Shown here piece by piece: positions 23,385-30,600 of a stretch of 64,000 nucleotides of DNA. A program made the translations under genes and the position numbers. Numbering within the stretch: position 1 is the first letter of the stretch; each line of letters opens with the position of its first letter. The notes under the pieces were generated by a model that worked only from the letters and a program-made list of their open reading frames with translations, was not told where the DNA came from and ran no database searches. Source of the stretch: Clostridium sp. UBA699 (GTDB lineage Bacteria; Bacillota; Clostridia; Clostridiales; Clostridiaceae); the NCBI GenBank assembly GCA_002298915.1, contig DBML01000029.1, positions 62,001 to 126,000 of the forward strand. The letters are read 5' to 3'.

Positions 23385-24193
23385 GCGCCGTACACCTCCT
23401 TTGCGATTTTGGCGATCTCCGAGCGGAAGCCACGGCTGTCCTTGAGCGCCAGCTCCCCAAGCAGGTTTCCCGCCAGCGCCAGATTCTCCAGCTCATAGGA
23501 ATACGGGATTTTAAACGCCATGTTGCCCAGCACCTGCTCGATGTGCTCCCCGGCCTGATTGGTTTTCACGTTGGATGCCGCCTTGTATTGCTTATCCGCG
23601 TCCCATTTCTGTTCCTGTAACAACGGGAGCTGGCTGGACAGATAACTGACCGATTTAAGGTCGCAGTTCACCAGCCGGAGGACGGAATCTGCCTCCAGAA
23701 GCGCAACCGCCGAGAGGACATCATAGGCAATGTAGCTGCCGCAGTCGATGATGACATACGGGGCAACATCCCGCAGGTGGTCAATGAGTTCAACCGCCAG
23801 TTCCGGAGTATAGGGCGGATATGTATACATATTCTCGCCCTTCATCATACCGATGATGGTCAGATAGCCCATCTTCTTGAGGGTGATGCAGTTCTGGCGG
23901 ATGAGGGTATCGGTGATGTGGGTCGCCGCCAGAATACTGCCCAGGGATCGTTCGCATTCCAGGTCGGCAGGCGGACAAATACATGGCAGCATCGGAGCCG
24001 TCATATCGCAAAGAAGCAACGCAACGTTGCGCTTATGATCGGCCAGATACTTGGCAAGGCGCACACTGACGGTGGTCTTGCCGCTGCCGGGACTGCCCCA
24101 CACGGCCAGAACCTGAACATCCGGTTCCAAATCCTCCTGGGGCGGCTTCAGCTGGTTTCGGGAGAAAAGACTCCCTTTCATGAAATTCATCAT
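23381..24193 (-). CDS. TadZ/CpaE-like ParA-type ATPase
   Basis: 270 residues. A P-loop at about 33 (AVWGSPGSGKTTVSVRLAKYL) with a deviant Walker form lacking the second ParA lysine, then LLLCDMTAPMLP, then YVIIDCGSYIAYDVLS. TadZ/CpaE proteins place the Tad machine in the cell. It sits between cpaB and tadA with overlapping ends, the usual order in Tad loci. Confidence 0.75.
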   Translation of the reverse strand: MMNFMKGSLFSRNQLKPPQEDLEPDVQVLAVWGSPGSGKTTVSVRLAKYLADHKRNVALLLCDMTAPMLPCICPPADLECERSLGSILAATHITDTLIRQNCITLKKMGYLTIIGMMKGENMYTYPPYTPELAVELIDHLRDVAPYVIIDCGSYIAYDVLSAVALLEADSVLRLVNCDLKSVSYLSSQLPLLQEQKWDADKQYKAASNVKTNQAGEHIEQVLGNMAFKIPYSYELENLALAGNLLGELALKDSRGFRSEIAKIAKEVYGA

Positions 24194-25089
24194 CAGCGTC
24201 CCCCGCTTTCCGTGCTTTGCGATTCTGCAGCGGTATTGGCTGCGGCGGCTTTGGCTGAGCTGCTGGTTGATGTGCCGCCCGCAGCGCTGCTTGTCGATGT
24301 GGCATTGCCTGTTGTGGAGGTACCGCTTTGGCTCTGCGAGGGTTTCGGATACAGTGCTTCCAGCAGTTTATCCTGAATGGCAAGGAATTTCTGGGCGCCA
24401 TCCTTGGTGCCTCGGTATATCAGAGACAGGTGGAGCTTTCCCTCAGAGTCCAGCTCCGCCAGGATTTTCGCCTGCTCCGGCGATACAAGAAGGGTTACGG
24501 TGGCGGGAAGCTGCTTTTCATTATTCGAACTTGTGGATTTATCCGTTTGTGTATCGGCCTGATCGGTGTCATAGCCGGAACTGGCGGTCACTCCGACGAC
24601 CTCCACATAGGTCAGCTCGGTGGGGATGACCGTGGAGCCCTGCTTTTTGTAGTCCGGGGCAATGACGCTGACAATATCTCCGGAGGCCAGCTTGCCGGAT
24701 AAGCCCTCCGCGAAGCTCTTGATGGTGACGGAAATGGCCTGTTTGCTTCCGTTCAGATCATACAGGTAGGCGTTTTCCGAAGCCGGGCTGTCCGACAGTT
24801 TGGCGGCGAGGATGTAATCGCCGGGCGACAAATCTGCCTTGGTATACTTTCCGATCACCGAATCGGCTTTCGTCATGACGTTTTCGGGCAGGTTGTAGCC
24901 GCCTACCTCCACAGCCTGCACCATATCCTTGGAGATTTGTTCGCCGTTTTGGATGTCCTTGACCACCCGGACTACGGTGGTTTTCTGCGATACACTCTGG
25001 TTAAAGAGAGGCGTCAGCGCAAAACAGATAATCAGGGAAAGCACGATGCAGATAGCCCCCAGCACCGTGCGGTTTTTCAAAAAGCTCAT
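24193..25089 (-). CDS. CpaB/RcpC-like SAF-domain pilus protein
   Basis: 298 residues. An N-terminal membrane helix (VLGAICIVLSLIICFALTPL), then a SAF domain (VVKDIQNGEQISKDMVQAVEV) and a second beta domain (SGKLASGDIVSVIAPDY). The last 60 residues are Ser/Thr/Ala/Gly-rich. CpaB/RcpC proteins line the pilus path through the envelope; in this Gram-positive context it may pass through the wall. No secretin gene is present, as expected for one membrane. Confidence 0.8.
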   Translation of the reverse strand: MSFLKNRTVLGAICIVLSLIICFALTPLFNQSVSQKTTVVRVVKDIQNGEQISKDMVQAVEVGGYNLPENVMTKADSVIGKYTKADLSPGDYILAAKLSDSPASENAYLYDLNGSKQAISVTIKSFAEGLSGKLASGDIVSVIAPDYKKQGSTVIPTELTYVEVVGVTASSGYDTDQADTQTDKSTSSNNEKQLPATVTLLVSPEQAKILAELDSEGKLHLSLIYRGTKDGAQKFLAIQDKLLEALYPKPSQSQSGTSTTGNATSTSSAAGGTSTSSSAKAAAANTAAESQSTESGGR

Positions 25090-25101
25090 AGAATGTTCCT
25101 C

Positions 25102-25527
25102 CTAAAAAAAGAAATAGGCTGCCAGGCAGCCGAGAGAGAAAAAAGGCGCGAGGGGATATGATTTTCGTATATCCCCTCTGTGCGCCTTTTGGATCAAGGT
25201 ATATATGGCATGAAATATCAGCATGGCGGTAAAACCAAGGATGATCCCCGCCATGCTTTTGTGAAGGCCCAGCACCAGCCCTACCGCGGCGGTGTACTTG
25301 ATGTCCCCGCCGTCCAAACCGCCAAGCCAGAGGGCAATGCCGAAAAAAATGACGGCGGTTACGAGTCCCAGCAGCTTTTCCGGCGTAAAGGTCAGTAACC
25401 CGGTTAAGGCAATCCCAATACAAATACAATCCGGTATGAGCTGCTTTCTAGCGTCGCACACGGAAGCCGCGAACAGTAGAGCGGTAAAAAGTCCGCCCTG
25501 CAACAGCAGCGGCAGGTTACTTCCCAT
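25102..25527 (-). CDS. TadV/CpaA-like prepilin peptidase
   Basis: 141 residues, four or more membrane helices. The two catalytic Asp residues of the A24 family are visible: FAASVCDARKQLIPD near residue 25 and WLGGLDGGDIKYTAA near 72 (GxGD-like). The end APFFSLGCLAAYFFF matches the conserved last helix. It would process the prepilins of this locus. The frame contains two strong hairpins (25117-25190). Its start overlaps the Flp-like gene. Confidence 0.85.
   Translation of the reverse strand: MGSNLPLLLQGGLFTALLFAASVCDARKQLIPDCICIGIALTGLLTFTPEKLLGLVTAVIFFGIALWLGGLDGGDIKYTAAVGLVLGLHKSMAGIILGFTAMLIFHAIYTLIQKAHRGDIRKSYPLAPFFSLGCLAAYFFF
25117..25190 (-). terminator. Two terminator-like hairpins inside the prepilin peptidase gene
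   Basis: First, AAAAGGCGC (25141-25149) and AGGGGATAT (25151-25159) pair with ATATCCCCT (25169-25177) and GCGCCTTTT (25182-25190). On the minus strand six T follow GCGCC. Second, GGCTGCC (25117-25123) pairs with GGCAGCC (25125-25131), followed by TATTTCTTTTTTT on the minus strand. Both lie within coding sequence, so they could trim transcription between the pilin and assembly genes. Confidence 0.6.
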
Positions 25528-25780
25528 AATTGAACATGTCCGTGATCCGCTGCTTCAGGGTCGGAAGCACCGTTTCTCCGAACAGGGCATAGAGCCCGGC
25601 GAGGACAAGCGCGCCGATTACAACGGCCATTAGGATTTTTATGGCGGTATCCACAAATCCCTCCCCGCGCTGGGAGCAGAGCAGGGTCTTTGCCGTGAGA
25701 TACTTCAAAGTCAGATGGTCACGGATATTGACCGCCATGTTGGACAGGTTTCTCTTGATCTTGTTCAGGAATTTCTTCAT
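25517..25780 (-). CDS. Small Flp-like prepilin (DUF6133-like)
   Basis: 87 residues. A basic leader of about 37 residues is followed by SQRGEGFVDTAIKILMAVVIGALVLAG, a prepilin cleavage signal plus hydrophobic helix, then a short charged end (TLKQRITDMFNYGK). Small size and position directly before the prepilin peptidase make it the best candidate for the major Flp-type pilin. The DUF6133 label is recalled from similar ICE proteins. Confidence 0.72.
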   Translation of the reverse strand: MKKFLNKIKRNLSNMAVNIRDHLTLKYLTAKTLLCSQRGEGFVDTAIKILMAVVIGALVLAGLYALFGETVLPTLKQRITDMFNYGK

Positions 25781-25836
25781 ATTAATTTACCTCCGATATT
25801 TTTGTTGTAGTTGTTGTGTGACAAGGATGGCGGGAC

Positions 25837-26253
25837 CTATAGTCCCGTCATCTGCATGCCGGAGCGCTGCTCCGGCGTTTGTTCAAAAGGGGATACTTCC
25901 GCCTTCTGCTGGTTCTGTCCCTGGCTCTGCGTCAGAGCCTGATGGTAAGCGTCAATGACGACGTTGTTCAGCTGCTCCCGGAATTCCTTGGTTACCGGGA
26001 AGCAGATGTCCTTGTATTCACCGCTTCCGGCCTTGTAGCTGGGCATGGCTACAAACAGCCCCTTAGTGCTGTCCATCACCTTCACGTTGCGGATGGCAAA
26101 GCAGTCATTCAGATTGACGGATGCGATAGCACGGATATTGCCCTCCGGCCGGATGGAGCTGATTTTCACATCTACCTTCATGGGCAGGGGCTGTTCCGCG
26201 GCGGTCTGTGCATCCTGCTGGGGAGCCTTGGGTGCTGCCTGGGTTTTACTCAT
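25837..26253 (-). CDS. SpoVG-like protein with C-terminal tail
   Basis: 138 residues. After a Gln/Ala-rich leader, residues 25-100 match SpoVG (VDVKISSIRPEGNIRAIASV, then NDCFAIRNVKVMD and DICFPVTKEFREQLNNVVIDAY). SpoVG proteins bind nucleic acid and regulate gene expression. ICE copies are common. The C-terminal 35 residues are Gln/Glu-rich and end RSGMQMTGL, the shared tail, which chromosomal SpoVG proteins lack as far as I know. AGGAGG site present. Confidence 0.8.
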   Translation of the reverse strand: MSKTQAAPKAPQQDAQTAAEQPLPMKVDVKISSIRPEGNIRAIASVNLNDCFAIRNVKVMDSTKGLFVAMPSYKAGSGEYKDICFPVTKEFREQLNNVVIDAYHQALTQSQGQNQQKAEVSPFEQTPEQRSGMQMTGL

Positions 26254-26280
26254 GGTCGATTCCTCCTTTTCATTAATAAA

Positions 26281-26296
26281 GCAGCCTTCCGGCTGC
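26281..26296 (-). terminator. Short hairpin upstream of the SpoVG-like gene
   Basis: GCAGCC (26281-26286) and GGCTGC (26291-26296), loop TTCC, followed on the minus strand by TTTATTAATG. A weak terminator or attenuator. Confidence 0.4.
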
Positions 26297-26308
26297 GAGT
26301 GACTTGGG

Positions 26309-26875
26309 TTACATACTCATCTGCGGGCCTTGCTCCAACTCTTGTCCCGATTCCTGAAACGGTATCTCCCGGAAGCCGAAGCGGTCGACATAGTGGAAGG
26401 AGTTGCCCGATTCATCATACAGCTCCACGACGTCCGACATAGAGAGGCTGTGCCCTTCGTAGCTGGGCGGGTGGTCCAGGTTGAATTTAGCATAGAGTTC
26501 CTCCAGATCGTTGGTTTCCACTTCGCCGTCGTATACCACTTGGTAATTGGAAGGGTCAGGCTCCCCGAAGCGCTCCGTGAGTTCGTCGTATCCGATGAAT
26601 TTCATCATAATATCGGCATCCGGCTTCAGCTGATGCACCCTGCATTTCTTCAGCACCTGCAGGTTGCCCTCCGGGTCGAGCTTACCCGTCGCCAGACGGT
26701 CAAAGGTACCGGGCCTCCACTCAATGTTAAGCCCTTTGGTGTTTGAAAGATAAGATTTCAGCTCATCGTTTTCAAACATCGGGTCCACTATGGCCGTTGC
26801 CCGTTTGGTGTCAAGATAGCCCGCCGTATTGCCATAGTAGAGAATGCGGTTGTTTTTGATTTGGATTCCGTTCAT
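26309..26875 (-). CDS. YodL-like domain protein with tail
   Basis: 188 residues. N-terminal half unrecognised (NNRILYYGNTAGYLDTKRAT). Residues 105-170 (YQVVYDGEVETNDLEELYAKF, then SDVVELYDESGNSFHYVDRFGF) match the YodL-like domain. That domain occurs in polyvalent proteins of phages and conjugative elements and is thought to act early in the recipient. It ends EQGPQMSM after a Glu/Gln-rich linker. AAGGAGGTG site. Exact activity unknown. Confidence 0.72.
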   Translation of the reverse strand: MNGIQIKNNRILYYGNTAGYLDTKRATAIVDPMFENDELKSYLSNTKGLNIEWRPGTFDRLATGKLDPEGNLQVLKKCRVHQLKPDADIMMKFIGYDELTERFGEPDPSNYQVVYDGEVETNDLEELYAKFNLDHPPSYEGHSLSMSDVVELYDESGNSFHYVDRFGFREIPFQESGQELEQGPQMSM

Positions 26876-26891
26876 ATAGCACCTCCTTGCG

Positions 26892-27620
26892 TCACATTCC
26901 TCCCATTGTCTGCTCCATGCCGGATTCCTGGGATGCAGACTCCTGAGAAGTCCATCCGGTCATGGATTTGATGACCATGGCTTCCTCCTGCAGTTTAGAA
27001 ACTCCCAGCTTTTCGTTGTTGTAATCGGCCAGCTCTCGGTTCTTTACCGGATCGCCGGTATCCCAATCCGATTTGTAGTAGCCGGTTTCGCCATGCTTGA
27101 TGCAGATCAGGCTCCCATCACTGGACAGGGTGGAAAAACACATTTCCGGTAAATCCTGTTCTGTATCCAGGAGCTTTTGAAGCTTGTTCATATCCTGCTG
27201 ACGCTTGTCGTAGATATATAGATAGGCATTGTAATCGCCCTGGATCGGCGTACACCGCAGGCAATAACGGTAATGCTCGCTTTCGGCAACAAACCCGTAG
27301 CTTCCTCTGGAGCCGTCACCCAGCCTGCCGTCACCATGGCCGCAGCAATATTCTGACATTGCCGAAAGATCTCTCAATGGTCCGGTTTTGCGGAGCTCAT
27401 CCACGAAGGACTGAAGCTCCGACTTGAATTCCGGTGTATTCAGCGCGTCTTCGTTGTGCGGCCACCAGGTTGACCAGAACTCCCTGCCGTCATGCCCAAA
27501 GTCCACGCGCATATGTCCGACCGTGCCAAGCTCAGCATCTTTCGCATCCTGAGAATAGAACAGCCCCGCTTCCTCAATCGAAGCGGGGCGCAGACAAAGC
27601 CTCCGGTTTTCAGCGCTCAT
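26892..27620 (-). CDS. Unknown ICE protein with tail
   Basis: 242 residues, AAAAGGAGG site. A mixed alpha/beta soluble protein, with motifs such as GHMRVDFGHDGREFWSTWW, ALNTPEFKSELQSFVDELR and CCGHGDGRLGDG, which I cannot assign. The last 20 residues are SQES repeats ending MEQTMGGM. It neighbours the YodL-like and SpoVG-like genes, so an establishment role is plausible but not shown. Confidence 0.65.
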   Translation of the reverse strand: MSAENRRLCLRPASIEEAGLFYSQDAKDAELGTVGHMRVDFGHDGREFWSTWWPHNEDALNTPEFKSELQSFVDELRKTGPLRDLSAMSEYCCGHGDGRLGDGSRGSYGFVAESEHYRYCLRCTPIQGDYNAYLYIYDKRQQDMNKLQKLLDTEQDLPEMCFSTLSSDGSLICIKHGETGYYKSDWDTGDPVKNRELADYNNEKLGVSKLQEEAMVIKSMTGWTSQESASQESGMEQTMGGM

Positions 27621-27661
27621 TGGTGATTCCTCCTTTTCTGTTTTCCGTAAATTCCGCCGAG

Positions 27662-30600
27662 TTACTGGAAATAGAACGTAACGGAATAGGTGATGTTTGA
27701 CTTGTTATACATGCACGTATGGTTCGTGTAGTAGTAGAACTCCAACTGGCTGTAGATTCCGGCCGCTAGAGTACGGCTAAAGGTGATGCCGTTGGTGGTG
27801 GTCTGGTAATCCAGTTGGTCCCACTGCCCGGTCAGGACGTTGTACCCGCGGACGCGGCCGTAATCCTGACCGCTGTGCCCGTCAACCGGCGGCACTGTAA
27901 AGGTATAGCTGGTGATGGTCGCTCCTGCGATGCCTTGCTCCAGGATGACCGATTCCGGTCCGGTCAACGTCATGCCGCCTCCATGGTTGGGGTCAGCAAC
28001 GAAGAACACAATAGCCGCCCAGGGTGATTCAGCTCCGGTGGAGTCCACCGCCTTGACGCGCACCACATTCTTGCCCAATGGATAGGCGGTACTGGTCTGT
28101 GCCGGCCTGCCCTCCCACACATAGGTTATGGCGTCGCCGTCCGGGTCGGTGCTGCTTGCCGTGATAGTGATTGCTACGCCGGGAGCTATACTGTTGCCAT
28201 CCGGCGTTCGGGTAATGACGGGTGTGGTCGGCGCCGAGTTGGTCACGGTGAAGGAGATGGCAGTCCAGTCGGAATAAAGCCCCCAGGCATCCTTTGCCCG
28301 GACATAGACTGTATGGTTGCCCACAGCATAGTAGCTGTCGGAGGTGTTTCCGGAGTATTCCAGGGTAACGGAATCCCCGTCCGGGTCGGAAGCGTAGGCA
28401 TAGAGGTTGACCAGGAGATTACCATCCTTGGCTGTTCTGGTTACCGAGGCGCTTCCTGAAGGCTTGTTTGGCGCGCTGTTGGTGATGGTGATGCCCTGCG
28501 AGTAGCTGAAGGTTCTGCCTGCGCTGTCAGTGGTGCCGGCCGTCAGGACATAGCTTCCTGTGGCGCTGATGGCAATGGTGCCGCCGCTGTTTGACAGACT
28601 TCCTGTGTAACTGGCCGTGCTGCCGTCCCTGATCAGCGACCAGTTGAGGGTTCTGCCCTCCAGCCCGGAGGTCGATGGTAACGACACGCTGAATCCGGAA
28701 CCGATATGTGCAGAGGAAGGAACCGTAAAAGCAAAGCTGGCGATGGGCTTGATTGTTCCGGCATTGGAGGTAAAGGTGAATTTTCGCCCGTTGGTGTCGG
28801 TGACTACTGCCTGCAGCTTCACGGAAATGGTTTTATCCGTATTGAACCGTAGGGTGCCGCCACTCATTCCAAGGGTTCCGGTGGCATAATCCGTGTAGGG
28901 CGTAAAAGCACCCCCATCGACGGAAAGGTACCAGTCTGCCGTGACTCCGCTCAGCTCGGTACCGGAGGCAGTAACTGCCAAGGATTCGCCGCTGTAGGTC
29001 AGCGACGGGATGCTGATGCTCATAGTCGGGATGGGGGATATTGTGAAGCTCCGGCTTCTCGTAAACGTGCGGCCGGTGGGGTCCGTCATGGTCAGGATAA
29101 GTTCATACTGCCCCTTCGTGGGGAAGGTGATCGATCCACCATCCTTGGTCAATGTCCCGGTCGCATAGGCTGAATACGGCTTTGCTTCGCCATTGCCCTG
29201 AATGATCGTCCAGTCTGCGGTGAGGTTATCCAGATCGGTACCGCTGACGCTGACAGTCCCGGCTTCCCCAGCGTACCAGGGCTGCGGGATGCTGATGCTC
29301 ATGGTCGGGATGGGATACACCGTGAGGCTCCGGCTTTCCGTGAAGGAGCGGCCGTTGGTATCCGTCATCGTGAGGATAAGTTCATACTGCCCCTTTGCCG
29401 GGAAGGTGATCGTGCCGCCCTCCTTGGTCAAAGTGCCTGCAGCGTAAGTGGAATAAGGCTTTGTATCTCCATTTCCTTGCTTAATAGTCCATCCCTCGGT
29501 GAGGTTTTCTAGATCGGTTCCGCTGATGCTGACCGTTCCTGCTTCGCCGGCATGCCAGGTCTGCGGGAGGCTGATTGACATCGTTGGGATGGGAAAGACG
29601 ATAAAGCTCTGGCTTCGTACAAAGGTGCGGCCGGTGGGGTCTGTCATTGTGAGAATCAGCGTGTATTGTCCTTTTGTCGGGAAGGTTATAGTCCCGCCTG
29701 TTTTCGTCAGGGTTCCGGAGGTATAAATGTTATAGGGCTGTGTACCGCCGTCGCCCTGAATGACCGTCCAGTCTGCGGTGAGGTTATCCAGATCGGTATC
29801 GCTGACGCTGACCGTTCCTGCTTCTCCGACATACCAGGTCTGCGGGAAATTCAGCAGAACGGACGGGATGGGATAGACTGTGGTGGAGGAGCTGTAAGAG
29901 AACACCCGGCCCAGGGCGTCCGTCATGGAGGCCGTCAGGGTGTATTCTCCAACATCCTTGAACTGGATTTTGCCGCCGTAAGCGTTCAGGCTGCCCTCCA
30001 GCGCGTCGGTGAGCTCTGCCGGCTTGCCATCCTTTGTGAGCGTCCATTCCACCGGTAGCACGTTGTTGTTGCCGCGGGTCCGAAGGTCAACGGTGCGGTC
30101 GGTATGCGTCGATGCCGGCAGCTCGAAGGAAATATTCAGAACCGGCAGGACTTCGATCTTACCGCCATCCTCATAGAGGAACACACGCCCGGTTTCATCG
30201 GTGATCCTTGCAATGAGCTCATAGGTTCCGGCGTGTTTAAAGCGGATGGTTCCGCCGTTGTTGTCCAGAGTCCCGTTGATGTAGGTCGCAAGATCCTGGA
30301 ATCCGAAGCCGTTCTCCAACAGCCATTCCACTTTTAAGTTCCCTAATTCCAAGGTTTCTGGAATCACAGAAACAGCGGTATCGGTGTGGGCGGTTTGCGG
30401 CAGCTTGTAAGTGATGCTGGGTACAGGATAGACCTTGATGGGTGCGGTATAGCTGTAGGTTCTGCCTGCAGGGTCGGCAAAGGCGGCTTTCAGCCCATAT
30501 TCGCCCTTTTCCTTAAGCCTGATGGTGCTGTTTGTATCCGTGAGCGTTCCTTCGATGCAGTCGGCAACAGGTACGGCTTCGCCGTCTTTTGCCAGCGACC

